64,000 bases of DNA, taken from positions 124,001 to 188,000 of the forward strand of contig JAGYKW010000001.1 of the NCBI GenBank assembly GCA_018401275.1, read 5' to 3'. Below are positions 1 through 7,822 of this stretch, piece after piece. The DNA comes from Nitriliruptoraceae bacterium (GTDB lineage Bacteria; Actinomycetota; Nitriliruptoria; Nitriliruptorales; Nitriliruptoraceae). The notes under the pieces are model-generated. The model did not search any database and had not been told where the DNA came from. It was given only the letters and a program-made list of their open reading frames with translations. The position numbers and the translations under genes were made by a program. Each line of letters starts with the position of its first letter. Positions within the stretch are counted from its first letter, which is position 1.

Positions 1-992
1 ACGGCATGATCGCGTCGGTGCTGATGCGTGCCCGACCCGACCAGGTGCGCATGCTGCTCATCGACCCGAAGCGCGTCGAGCTCGGCGTGTACGAGGGCGC
101 ACCGCATCTGCTCGCTCCGGTCGTCACCGACCCGCGACGTGCTGCGGACGCGGTCGCATGGTGCGTCAAGGAGATGGAGCAGCGCTACGAGCTCCTCGCG
201 CTCCTCGGGTACCGCAACATCGACGGCTACAACGACGCGTACGACCGAGGTGACCTCGCGGACCGTCCGGGACCGGACGGGACCACGATCCCACCGAAGC
301 GTCTGCCCTACATCCTGCTCGTCATCGACGAGCTCGCCGACCTGATGCTCGTCGCACCACGTGACGTGGAGGACGCGATCTGTCGCATCGCACAGATGGC
401 GCGTGCCGTCGGGATCCACATGGTGATCGCGACGCAGCGACCATCGGTCGACGTCATCACCGGCCTCATCAAGGCGAACATCCCGTCACGACTCGCGCTC
501 GCCGTCGCGAGCCAGGTCGACTCGCGCACCATCCTCGATACCGGCGGGGCGGAGAAGCTCGTCGGACGCGGAGACATGCTGTTCCTGCCCGCGAGCCAGG
601 GCAAGCCGTCGCGCATGCAGGGCTGCTGGGTCACGGAGGAGGAGATCGCCGCCGTCGTGACGTTCTGCCGCACGCAGCGCGAGCCGGTGTTCGAGGAGGC
701 CGTCGCGGCGGTCGTCACCGCAGGGCCAGGTACGCGCTCGAACGACGGCCATCGCGAGGACGAGGGTGATGCCGGACTGGTCCGTCGGGCTGCTGAGCAG
801 GTCGTGAGCAGCGGGCTCGGCTCGACGTCGATGCTGCAGCGCAAGCTCCGCGTCGGATTCGCGCGCGCCGGACGCCTCATGGATGAGCTCGAGGAGGTCG
901 GCTGCGTCGGCCCGAGCGAGGGCTCGAAGGCCCGCGAGGTGATGTGGGACGAGGAGCGCCTGCGTGCTGCGCTGGAGTCCGGACTGATCTGA
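1..992 (+). CDS. ftsK: DNA translocase FtsK/SpoIIIE, C-terminal part (5' truncated by window edge)
   Basis: This is the end of an FtsK-type septal DNA pump, which uses ATP to move chromosome termini through the division septum and aligns them for dimer resolution. The first complete codon is at base 3, so about 330 residues are visible. The Walker B strand and acidic residues (VIDELADLM, about residues 106-114) lie in the RecA-like motor domain, followed by the conserved ATQRPSVDVITG and ANIPSRLA motifs. The last 75 residues form the winged-helix gamma domain (GSTSMLQRKLRVGF..AGRLMDELE) that reads KOPS-type DNA. The membrane segments and Walker A lie upstream of the window. Its position before a rodZ-like gene and pgsA is the usual actinobacterial order. 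Confidence 0.96.
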   Translation, partial: GMIASVLMRARPDQVRMLLIDPKRVELGVYEGAPHLLAPVVTDPRRAADAVAWCVKEMEQRYELLALLGYRNIDGYNDAYDRGDLADRPGPDGTTIPPKRLPYILLVIDELADLMLVAPRDVEDAICRIAQMARAVGIHMVIATQRPSVDVITGLIKANIPSRLALAVASQVDSRTILDTGGAEKLVGRGDMLFLPASQGKPSRMQGCWVTEEEIAAVVTFCRTQREPVFEEAVAAVVTAGPGTRSNDGHREDEGDAGLVRRAAEQVVSSGLGSTSMLQRKLRVGFARAGRLMDELEEVGCVGPSEGSKAREVMWDEERLRAALESGLI

Positions 993-1011
993 GGCCTGGG
1001 CCTCGTCAGAT
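987..1011. terminator. Imperfect inverted repeat between convergent genes
   Basis: ATCTGAGGCC and GGCCTCgtCAGAT form a stem with a two-base bulge that overlaps the ftsK stop. It lies between convergent ftsK and the small membrane gene on the other strand, so it could end both transcripts. There is no T tract on either side. Confidence 0.4.
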
Positions 1012-1019
1012 CGGCGTCC

Positions 1020-1322
1020 TCAGCGCCAGCGGAACTCGCCGTCGGTCTGCGGACGGTCGCCCTTGAGCTGGCGGCGCAGCGTCGCGACACCGGCGAGGAC
1101 CCCGAGCGCCATGAACCCGTAGAGCACCAGCCCGAACTGGTCGCGCTGGGTGGGGGCGATCGGGATGCGCTCGCGCTCCTCCGCGGCGAGCGTGACCGTG
1201 CTGCCATCGTCGGTGGAGGCGAGGGCCGGGCCGGCGAGGGCGAGAACAGCCATGAGCACGAGGACAGCGGCACCGATCGCGATGCCGAGTCGGCGGGCAG
1301 GGAGCAGGGTCTGGATGTCCAT
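1020..1322 (-). CDS. Small membrane protein, unknown function
   Basis: A 100-residue protein with a basic start and a long hydrophobic segment (about residues 12-36) ending in AGPALAS, which could be a signal peptide or a membrane anchor. A polar stretch follows, then a second hydrophobic segment (about 70-86) and a short basic tail. I do not recognise the family. The ATG at 1322 was chosen because the hydrophobic segment follows at once and a TACGCT hexamer lies eight bases upstream, which fits a leaderless transcript; the frame stays open further upstream but with composition unlike a protein N-terminus. The gene is convergent with ftsK. Confidence 0.65.
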   Translation of the reverse strand: MDIQTLLPARRLGIAIGAAVLVLMAVLALAGPALASTDDGSTVTLAAEERERIPIAPTQRDQFGLVLYGFMALGVLAGVATLRRQLKGDRPQTDGEFRWR

Positions 1323-1631
1323 GAGGACGGAGCGTAGCCGCACGTGGTCGGCCGTTCGAGACACCGGCCTGCGGTGCTCGCGGCAGAGAGTGGAGCGCGC
1401 GGCACTCGTGATCGTGCCGTTCGCGCGCCCGCATGCCTCGCAGCCCGAAACCGTTTCAGGGCGCATGCGCCGTCAGAGAACGGATTTCTAGACACGTCGG
1501 TACTGTCGGGAACGCCGCACAGCACCTACTGTGGGCGAAGAGGTCCTCGATCCCGCACTGGCGACACCGCCGCCCGACGATCGTCCCGGTCGAGCGGGAC
1601 GAGCGGGAGGGGCCCCGAGCGCAAGGCGATC
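1323..1631. other. Divergent intergenic region upstream of the rodZ-like gene
   Basis: 309 bases without a convincing gene. It holds the TACGCT -10-like hexamer (1331-1336, minus strand) for the small membrane gene, two TACTGT hexamers on the plus strand (1501-1506 and 1527-1532) that could serve the rodZ-like gene, and a perfect 12-base palindrome GGCGCATGCGCC at 1460-1471 preceded by GAAACCGTTTC. Roles are inferred from position only. Confidence 0.4.
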
Positions 1632-2444
1632 ATGGACGGCGGTGAGCGCGACGGGACGGACGGTGGTGGGACCGATGGTCCTGCCGCGGCCGGTGCTGCG
1701 CTGCGCGATGCGCGCGAGCGGGCCGGGCTGAGCGTCGACGAGTGTGCCGTCGCGTTGCGCTCCCGGAAGGCGCAGATCGTCGCGATGGAGCACGGTGATC
1801 TGAGCATCTTCGGTGGGGACATCTACGCGCGCGGCTTCCTGCGCTCCTACGCGCAGCTCGTCGGCGTCGATCCCCATGAGGTCCTCACGCTGCACGGGCG
1901 CGACCCGGGCTTCTCCGGTCCGATCCTGCCGCAGCACTCGACGCTTCGTCTGCGCAGGCAGCCTCCGGGCTGGCTGCTCGGCCTGGTCGGGGTGGTCGTA
2001 GTCGCCAGCATCGTCACCGCCGTGCTCGGACTCGGTGGGCGTCGCGTGCCCTCCGCGGTCCCGCCCGTCGACGTCGCGCTCGACGCTCCCTCTGCGCCCT
2101 CCGCTCCCTCTGCGCCCGCACCGACGCCGACCCCGACGGCGCCGACTCCACCGCCCGCGCCGGCACCCGAGCCGGTCGGTCCGCCCGTCGACGTCGTGAT
2201 GATCTTCGAGCGCACGTCGTGGCTGGAGGTGCTCGTCGATGGCATCGCCGTCGAACCAGGACTGCTCGTCGCAGCGGGCGAGACGTTGCGGTTCAGCGGG
2301 CAGGAGGTCGTGACGCTGCGGCTGGGCAACGCCGGCGGGGTCCGGATCGAGCTCAATGGCGAGGAGTTGGGTCCGGCCGGCCGATCCGGCGAGGTCATCC
2401 GTATCGCCTTCGGCCCCGACGGGCGCCTGCCGTCGGACGGCTAA
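1632..2444 (+). CDS. RodZ-like helix-turn-helix membrane protein
   Basis: 270 residues with the RodZ layout: a Cro/C1-type HTH domain of the HTH_25 kind (about residues 20-90, ALRDARERAGLSVDECA and the typical YARGFLRSYAQLVGVD), one membrane segment (113-135), a Pro/Ala/Thr-rich linker (150-185) and a C-terminal DUF4115-like beta domain (TSWLEVLVDG..ETLRFSG). RodZ proteins link the MreB cytoskeleton to cell-wall growth; whether this one binds MreB cannot be told. The start is ATG 1632, with AAGG six bases upstream; the frame is open further 5' but with non-coding composition. The linker is encoded by repeated Ala-Pro-Ser codons. Confidence 0.85.
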   Translation: MDGGERDGTDGGGTDGPAAAGAALRDARERAGLSVDECAVALRSRKAQIVAMEHGDLSIFGGDIYARGFLRSYAQLVGVDPHEVLTLHGRDPGFSGPILPQHSTLRLRRQPPGWLLGLVGVVVVASIVTAVLGLGGRRVPSAVPPVDVALDAPSAPSAPSAPAPTPTPTAPTPPPAPAPEPVGPPVDVVMIFERTSWLEVLVDGIAVEPGLLVAAGETLRFSGQEVVTLRLGNAGGVRIELNGEELGPAGRSGEVIRIAFGPDGRLPSDG

Positions 2445-2512
2445 GCGCGTCGGCCGGCGTATCCTCACCGACGTCCGTCGCGTACCGCGGCGCAGCGCCG
2501 GGGAGGCAGACC

Positions 2513-3106
2513 GTGGCAGCTCCGGTGGCCGCGACGTCATGGAACTCGTGGGTCCCCAACGCGTTCACCTTCCTGCGCGTCGCGCTCGTCCCCATCGTCC
2601 TCGTCCTGCTGGCCGTGGGTGACGAGCTGACCACGGCCCGCTGGTGGGCGTTCATCATCTTCGTGGCCGCCGCGCTCACCGACACGGTCGATGGCTGGGT
2701 CGCACGCCGCCTCGGTGGGGTGACCGCCTTCGGTGCGCTCGCCGATCCGCTCGCCGACAAGCTGCTCGTCGTGGGCACGCTCGCATCGCTCGCGCTGTTC
2801 GGCGAGATCCCGTGGTGGATCGTGGCGGTGATCTCCGGGCGCGAGGCGATCGTGACCGCGCTGCGCGTCGTCGCGGTGCGCCGGGCCGGAGTCGTCGTGT
2901 CGGCGACCGTCTGGGGCAAGCTGAAGACGGTCAGCCAGATCGTCGCGATCGCAGCGGTCATCCTCCCGCTCACGGACGGCGTCCTCGTCGACGCCCTGCT
3001 CGCGTTGGCCATCGGGCTCACCATCATCTCCGGCGCGGACTACCTGGTGCGTGCGCGCACGCTCGTCGGCCGCGCCGCGCTGGACGCGCGCACGGGTACC
3101 GCGTGA
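2513..3106 (+). CDS. pgsA: CDP-diacylglycerol--glycerol-3-phosphate 3-phosphatidyltransferase (PgsA type)
   Basis: 197 residues, an integral membrane enzyme of the CDP-alcohol phosphatidyltransferase family that makes phosphatidylglycerophosphate from CDP-diacylglycerol. The full family signature DX2DGX2ARX8GX3DX3D is present at residues 57-82 (D57, D60, G61, A64-R65, G74, D78, D82), and several hydrophobic segments follow. The start is GTG 2513 with GGAGG six bases upstream; longer in-frame starts run back through the preceding gene and are not believable. The stop overlaps the cinA start in the sequence GTGA, so translation is probably coupled. Substrate specificity for glycerol-3-phosphate is inferred from family and locus. 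Confidence 0.92.
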   Translation: MAAPVAATSWNSWVPNAFTFLRVALVPIVLVLLAVGDELTTARWWAFIIFVAAALTDTVDGWVARRLGGVTAFGALADPLADKLLVVGTLASLALFGEIPWWIVAVISGREAIVTALRVVAVRRAGVVVSATVWGKLKTVSQIVAIAAVILPLTDGVLVDALLALAIGLTIISGADYLVRARTLVGRAALDARTGTA

Positions 3107-4365
3107 GACGCGCCGCCATGCTCTCCATCGGCAGCGAACTGCTGCTGGGGGACCTGACCGACTCGAACGCGACCTGGGTGAGCGCCCGTCTGCGTGAGCG
3201 GGGAGTCGACGTCATCCGGCATCTCGCCGCGCGCGACGATGTCGAGGAGATCGTCACGGCGCTGCACTGGCTCGCGGGGCAGGTCGACCTGATCGTCGTC
3301 GGTGGGGGACTCGGCCCGACCTCGGACGACCTGACGCGCGATGCGGTCGCCGCGGCGATCGACGTGCCGCTCGAGCTGCGCGAGGACCTCGAGGAGGCCA
3401 TCATCGAGCGCTTCGCTCGCATGGGCCGGACCATGGCGCCGCGCAACCGCCGCCAGGCGTTCGTCCCTGCCGGTGCGCGCACCGCGCTGCCCGTCGGGAC
3501 CGCGCCGGCCTTCGCCGTCGACCTCGCCGCAGCGCACGGTCCCGTGCGCGTGGTCGCGCTCCCCGGGGTGCCGTGGGAGCTGCACCTGCTCTGGGACAGC
3601 TTCGTCGTGCCACAGCTCGACGAGGCCGGTGTGCGCGGTGCGACGGTGACACGCATCGTCCAGGTCGCGGGCCGTGGCGAGTCCGACGTCGCGGCCGTCG
3701 TCGAGCCGCTCGTCGAGGACGATCCGACCGTCGTGCTCGCCTTCCTGGCGAAGCAGCAGGGCATCCAGGTCCGGCTGACCGCGACCGGGGACGATCCGGC
3801 CGACGCTCACCGTCGCGCCCAGCCAGCAGTGGACCGCGTCGTCGCGGCGCTCGGTGACGCCGTCAGCGGCATCGATGGCGATGACCTCGAGACGACGGTC
3901 GTGCGCCTGCTCGCTGCAGCCGGGCAGCGCGTCGCGACGGCCGAGTCGGCGACGGCGGGCGGGATCGCTGCGCGCATCGCGCGCGTCCCGGGCGCCTCCG
4001 CCGTGCTCGACGGTGGCCTGATCGTCTATCGCGACGAGGCGAAGCAGCGGCTCGCCGGACTCGATCCGGACGTCCTCGCGCGCGACGGCGCGGTCTCGGC
4101 CGCCACGACCCGCGCGCTCGCGCTGGCCGCACGGGAACGCACCGGTGCGGACTGGGCCATCGGCGCCACCGCGGTCGCCGGCCCCGGCACCGTCGACGAG
4201 CTGCCGATCGGCACCGCGTTCTGGGCCCTCGCGGCACCCGACGGCACCTGCGAGGTCCACGAGCGCATCATCCCCGGTGACCGGATCGCGATCGCGAACC
4301 GCCTCGGGTCAGCCGCGCTGGACCTGCTCCGCCTCCGGCTGCTCGGCGGCACCGGCCTCGCCTGA
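3103..4365 (+). CDS. cinA: CinA-family protein (MoCF-like domain plus NMN deamidase domain)
   Basis: 420 residues. The N-terminal half is the MoaB/MogA-like CinA domain (SIGSELLLGDLTDSNATW; GGGLGPTSDDLTRD). The C-terminal part (about residue 258 on) is the PncC-type domain that hydrolyses nicotinamide mononucleotide in pyridine nucleotide salvage (TAESATAGGIAARIARVPGAS; AIGATAVAGPG). The start is GTG 3103, overlapping the pgsA stop by four bases; ATG 3118 is a possible internal start. Actinobacterial cinA often sits upstream of recA, as here, although an opposing exonuclease gene intervenes. The last 57 bases overlap the 3' end of that gene. Confidence 0.93.
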   Translation: MRRAAMLSIGSELLLGDLTDSNATWVSARLRERGVDVIRHLAARDDVEEIVTALHWLAGQVDLIVVGGGLGPTSDDLTRDAVAAAIDVPLELREDLEEAIIERFARMGRTMAPRNRRQAFVPAGARTALPVGTAPAFAVDLAAAHGPVRVVALPGVPWELHLLWDSFVVPQLDEAGVRGATVTRIVQVAGRGESDVAAVVEPLVEDDPTVVLAFLAKQQGIQVRLTATGDDPADAHRRAQPAVDRVVAALGDAVSGIDGDDLETTVVRLLAAAGQRVATAESATAGGIAARIARVPGASAVLDGGLIVYRDEAKQRLAGLDPDVLARDGAVSAATTRALALAARERTGADWAIGATAVAGPGTVDELPIGTAFWALAAPDGTCEVHERIIPGDRIAIANRLGSAALDLLRLRLLGGTGLA

Positions 4366-5031
4366 GTCGCTGGCAGCGTCGGCGGTCGCAGCCGCGTCCA
4401 GAGCTGCGTTCCCGTTCTCCCGTGAGGACGCGGGCCGGCGGACCGGATCGGGAAGCGGCTCGCCCGCGGCCCGCAGCGCTCCGAGGCGCTCCCACACGGC
4501 GTCGAAGCAGCGCATCGTCTGCTGTGCGTCGTAGAGGGCGCCGTGCGCGCGCTCGGGATCGTGGGTGACGCCGAGCGAGAGGCACAGCGAGGCGACACCG
4601 CGGGGGACCTCCGGGGCGGCAGCGAGCAGTGGCATCGCGAGCGTCCCGACGTCGAGGAGATGGTGGTCCCAGTTCGGCGTGCGACCGATCCGCTGGCACG
4701 CCTGGAGGAGGTGTCGTGCGTCGAAGTCGGGCACGACGCCGACGAGCACGGCCCCCTCGGTGTCGCCGAGCAGCACGTCGATCCACTCCGCGTCCGGCGT
4801 GCGCGGCTCGTCGGCCAGCAGCTCGTGGTAGCGGGTGATCTCGAGCGCCTTCTCCTCGGCGCCGTCGAGGGTGTGCTCGGGGACGAAGCGACGCGTGACC
4901 TCCGTCCCGTCCGGCTCCCGCAGGATCCAGGCGACCTCGGTCAACTGATGGATGCGATGGTCCAGCCCGGTCGCCTCGGTGTCGACGAACACGAGTCGTG
5001 GTGCGCTCGGGTCACGGGCCAGTTGCGTCAT
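4309..5031 (-). CDS. DEDDh-type 3'-5' exonuclease (DnaQ/RNase T superfamily)
   Basis: 240 residues. Exo I is FVDTEATG (D17, E19), Exo II is around VPDFDARHL (D102 or D104) and Exo III is HGALYDAQQ (H163, D168), so all four metal ligands and the catalytic histidine are present. The last 60 residues are low-complexity Ala/Glu-rich and encoded largely over the opposing cinA end. ATG 5031 is preferred because GGAG lies five bases upstream; an in-frame GTG at 5058 has no such site. It may proofread, process RNA or act in repair; the family does not decide this. It occupies the place where many actinobacteria carry clgR and a DUF3046 gene next to recA. Confidence 0.85.
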   Translation of the reverse strand: MTQLARDPSAPRLVFVDTEATGLDHRIHQLTEVAWILREPDGTEVTRRFVPEHTLDGAEEKALEITRYHELLADEPRTPDAEWIDVLLGDTEGAVLVGVVPDFDARHLLQACQRIGRTPNWDHHLLDVGTLAMPLLAAAPEVPRGVASLCLSLGVTHDPERAHGALYDAQQTMRCFDAVWERLGALRAAGEPLPDPVRRPASSRENGNAALDAAATADAASDSGEAGAAEQPEAEQVQRG

Positions 5032-5138
5032 GGACGCTCCATCGATCGTCGCAGCCACCGACCGGGGGGCGCGAGGCAGGTGGCGCGCGACCCTAGCGGT
5101 GCCAGTGGTGCGTCATCGTCGTTGCTGGCACACATGGC

Positions 5139-5164
5139 AGGACCCCCGCGTCGGCGGGGGTCCT
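5139..5164. terminator. Perfect 11-bp GC hairpin, possible terminator
   Basis: AGGACCCCCGC, loop GTCG, GCGGGGGTCCT. No annotated gene ends here: the exonuclease gene starts to the left and recA starts to the right. It could end an unannotated short transcript running into 5139 or insulate recA. No T tract follows. Confidence 0.4.
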
Positions 5165-5456
5165 GGCTCGGCCGTAGGGAGGACGGCCGTGGTGGTGGGC
5201 GCTGCGACCCGCCTGCCACCGTGTCGTCGCGAGCGTCGGGAGAGGGCGCCGCGCCGACCCCGCCGGGAGGAGAGGACCGGCGGTTCGAGAGGGACGCTAC
5301 GGGGCCGGGGCGAACGGATGATGACGTTCGGGTGGCCGCTGGGAGAAGGCTCGAGGACGTGCCGGGGACCGGGTGGATCCTCGTAGATGCCCCTGGATCG
5401 GGCATGGGAGGCCCTTGCGCGGACTCACGGCCGGACGGACAGTGCTTCCGTGACAT

Positions 5457-5478
5457 CGAACAGGTGTTCGGTTAGCCT
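5457..5478 (+). promoter_or_regulatory. LexA (SOS) box and -10 of recA
   Basis: CGAACAGGTGTTCG at 5457-5470 is a perfect match to the actinobacterial SOS box CGAAC-N4-GTTCG. It is followed two bases later by TAGCCT (5473-5478), a good -10 hexamer. LexA bound here would cover the promoter spacer, so recA should be induced when RecA filaments trigger LexA cleavage. Confidence 0.9.
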
Positions 5479-5556
5479 TCTGTCCACAGGCGGCGAGCTG
5501 CCTCTTCTGTCCCCGCTGATCGGGCCGTAGGGTCCGCGAGGACGGCACCACCGCAC

Positions 5557-5610
5557 CAGCCCGCATCCAGCACTCAGCCCGCATCCAGCACTCAGCCCGC
5601 ATCCAGCACT
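5557..5610 (+). repeat. Three perfect 18-bp tandem repeats in the recA leader
   Basis: The unit CAGCCCGCATCCAGCACT occurs three times without a mismatch at 5557-5574, 5575-5592 and 5593-5610. The array lies between the predicted transcription start and the recA ribosome-binding site, so it is part of the 5' untranslated RNA. Its role is unknown. Confidence 0.9.
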
Positions 5611-5639
5611 CAGGCCGAACAACAGGACGGAGATCCCCC

Positions 5640-6686
5640 GTGGACCGTGACAAGGCACTCGACGTCGCCCTCGCCAACATCGAGAAGCAGTTCGGGAAGG
5701 GTTCGCTCATGCGCCTCGGCGATGACGCGGCCGTGCCCATCGCCTGCATCCCGACCGGATCGATCGCGCTCGACGTCGCGCTCGGTATCGGCGGCATCCC
5801 GCGCGGTCGTGTGACCGAGATCTACGGACCGGAGTCATCGGGCAAGACGACCGTCGCGCTGCACATCGTCGCCGAGGCGCAGCGCGCCGGCGGGACCGCG
5901 GCCTTCATCGACGCGGAGCACGCGCTCGATCCGACCTACGCGCAGGCGCTCGGGGTCGACATCAACGAGCTGCTCGTCTCACAGCCGGACAACGGCGAGC
6001 AGGCGCTCGAGATCGCGGACATGCTGATCCGTTCCAACGCGGTCGACGTGATCGTCATCGACTCCGTCGCAGCCCTCACCCCCCGAGCAGAGATCGAGGG
6101 CGAGATGGGCGACAGCCACGTCGGCCTGCAGGCCCGCCTGATGTCCCAGGCGCTGCGCAAGATCGCGGGCTCGCTGCACCGCTCGCACACGTCCGCGATC
6201 TTCATCAACCAGCTGCGTGAGAAGATCGGCGTGATGTTCGGCTCGCCCGAGACGACCCCCGGTGGTCGTGCGCTCAAGTTCTACTCCTCGGTCCGCCTCG
6301 ACGTCCGTCGCATCGAGACGCTCAAGGACGGCACGGACGCCGTCGGGAACCGCGTGCGCGTCAAGGTCGTGAAGAACAAGGTCGCGCCGCCGTTCCGTCA
6401 GGCCGAGTTCGACATCATCTACGGCGTCGGGATCTCCCGTGAGGGGTCGCTGATCGACCTCGGTGTCGAGGAGGGCATCGTCCGCAAGGCCGGCGCCTGG
6501 TACACGTACGAAGGCGATCAGCTCGGCCAGGGCAAGGAGAACGCCCGCACCTTCCTGCGTGAGCACACCGACATCGCCCAGGACATCGAGCGCCGCATCC
6601 TCGAGAAGGTCGGCGTCGTCAAGGTCGCCGTCGATGCCGCAGCGATCGATACTGATGAGGACTCCGAGGTCGAGGACGAGGACTGA
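5640..6686 (+). CDS. recA: Recombinase RecA
   Basis: 348 residues, the usual RecA length. It forms ATP-dependent filaments on single-stranded DNA, pairs homologous strands and stimulates LexA self-cleavage. Walker A is GPESSGKT (63-70) and Walker B is in [12 protein letters not shown]; the L1 and L2 loop regions and a C-terminal acidic tail ([12 protein letters not shown]) are present. No intein or other insertion. Start GTG 5640 fits the family N-terminus and has GGAG about seven bases upstream. A LexA box and -10 precede a leader of about 155 bases. recX follows after two bases, forming an operon. Confidence 0.98.
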   Translation: MDRDKALDVALANIEKQFGKGSLMRLGDDAAVPIACIPTGSIALDVALGIGGIPRGRVTEIYGPESSGKTTVALHIVAEAQRAGGTAAFIDAEHALDPTYAQALGVDINELLVSQPDNGEQALEIADMLIRSNAVDVIVIDSVAALTPRAEIEGEMGDSHVGLQARLMSQALRKIAGSLHRSHTSAIFINQLREKIGVMFGSPETTPGGRALKFYSSVRLDVRRIETLKDGTDAVGNRVRVKVVKNKVAPPFRQAEFDIIYGVGISREGSLIDLGVEEGIVRKAGAWYTYEGDQLGQGKENARTFLREHTDIAQDIERRILEKVGVVKVAVDAAAIDTDEDSEVEDED

Positions 6687-6688
6687 CC

Positions 6689-7468
6689 GTGCCGATCGAT
6701 GCGGAGCGGTGGCTCGCCTCACGCGGTGTCGAGCGCGAACCGCTCGTCGGTGACGGCGCCCCGCTGGTGCGGTCACCGGTGACGACGCAAGCGCCGGAAC
6801 CAGCGACGGCACCAGCGCAGGGCCCGCCACCCGGAGTGCGCGAGGCCATCGGCCTCGCACGCCAGGTCGCCGCCGAGCCTGAGCTTGCGGTGAGCCCAGC
6901 GCTTCCGCAGGACGTGGCGGTCGACGCGCCGGTCGGCGGGGATGGCGCAGATGACGTGGATGGGGGGGAGCGCGAAGGCAGCGCCGGTGTCGGCGCCGCC
7001 CTCGCCTTCATCCATCGGTCGACCGCGAACGCACCGCAGTCCGAAGGCCGGCTGCGCGCGAAGCTCACCGAGCGCGGCTACCCGGATCCCGTCGTGGACG
7101 AGGCGCTGGCAGAGGCGCGCGGCCAACGGCTCGTCGACGACGCCGCGATGCTCGCTGCGCTCATCACCGAACGCCGTTCGCGGGGCCACGCGGACCGCCG
7201 ACTCCGGCGCGACCTGCGCGACCGTGGCTTCACCGGCGTCCAGGTCGACGAGGCGCTCGCCCTGCACGCGCACACCGATCCTGCCGCTGCCGCGTTCGCG
7301 CTGGCCCGCGAACAGGCGGCTCGCCATCGCAGCGTCGACGCGGAGGCGGCGGTGCGCCGCACCATCGGTCACCTCGTGCGCCGCGGGCACAGCGAGGGTC
7401 TGGCGCGCAAGGCGGCGAGGGACGCGGTCTACGCCGACCGTGAGGCGCAGGACATCGCCGGTCGCTGA
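6689..7468 (+). CDS. recX: Regulatory protein RecX with long N-terminal extension
   Basis: 259 residues. The last 150 residues show the RecX three-helix repeats (ALAFIHRSTANAPQSEGRLRAKLTERGYPDPVVDEAL; LRRDLRDRGFTGVQVDEAL; VRRTIGHLVRRGHSEGLARKA). RecX caps and limits RecA filaments. The first 100 residues are Pro/Ala/Gly-rich and acidic, and make the protein longer than typical actinobacterial RecX. GTG 6689 starts two bases after the recA stop, so the gene is read with recA and should share its SOS control. Confidence 0.93.
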   Translation: MPIDAERWLASRGVEREPLVGDGAPLVRSPVTTQAPEPATAPAQGPPPGVREAIGLARQVAAEPELAVSPALPQDVAVDAPVGGDGADDVDGGEREGSAGVGAALAFIHRSTANAPQSEGRLRAKLTERGYPDPVVDEALAEARGQRLVDDAAMLAALITERRSRGHADRRLRRDLRDRGFTGVQVDEALALHAHTDPAAAAFALAREQAARHRSVDAEAAVRRTIGHLVRRGHSEGLARKAARDAVYADREAQDIAGR

Positions 7469-7543
7469 CGCCGGGCGGGTGGCGCACGGCGTCACGAGTG
7501 TCCCGCACGACTACTCTTGCGTCCACCGCGCGAGAGGGGACCC

Positions 7544-7822
7544 ATGAGCGCACTGCAGATGTGGATCGTCCTCGGTGTCCCGGTGGTCGTCGCAGTGGTC
7601 GTGCTGCTCGTCGGTGGGTCCCCAGCACGCGCCCGCGTTGCGGTCGGACTCCTCGTGGGTCTCGCCGCCGTCCTCGCGTTGGTCCCCGGTGTCGGCGGTC
7701 CGTCGATCGCCCTGCTGGGGCTGCCGATCGTCGTGCTGGTCGCCTCGGGACGCCTGGAGGGCCAACCACGTGAGCGGCACCATGAGACACGTCGGCGCAT
7801 GACGACAGCGGGTGGCGTCTGA
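7544..7822 (+). CDS. Small membrane protein, unknown function
   Basis: 92 residues with three hydrophobic segments (about 6-24, 30-48 and 52-68) and a basic, Arg-rich cytoplasmic-type tail. No family recognised. ATG 7544 has a strong purine site (GAGAGGGG) just upstream, and a TACTCT hexamer at 7511-7516 could be its -10. Its stop overlaps the likely start of the following MFS gene (CTGA), which suggests translational coupling. Confidence 0.75.
   Translation: MSALQMWIVLGVPVVVAVVVLLVGGSPARARVAVGLLVGLAAVLALVPGVGGPSIALLGLPIVVLVASGRLEGQPRERHHETRRRMTTAGGV

Larger units (their letters stand above)
5032..5639. other. Long intergenic region upstream of recA
   Basis: 608 bases with no gene I can support. 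From left to right it holds an inverted repeat GTGCCAG/CTGGCAC (5099-5105 and 5125-5131), a very strong hairpin (5139-5164), a third stem CGGCCGT/ACGGCCG (5169-5175 and 5183-5189) whose loop is AGGGAGG, then about 260 bases without visible signals, the recA LexA box and -10, and three 18-base tandem repeats just before the recA ribosome site. Confidence 0.6.

Noticed and set aside
5165-5456. Coding frames on either strand between the hairpins and the recA promoter.
   Set aside because: All are Arg/Pro/Gly-rich, lack ribosome sites and show no protein-like pattern.
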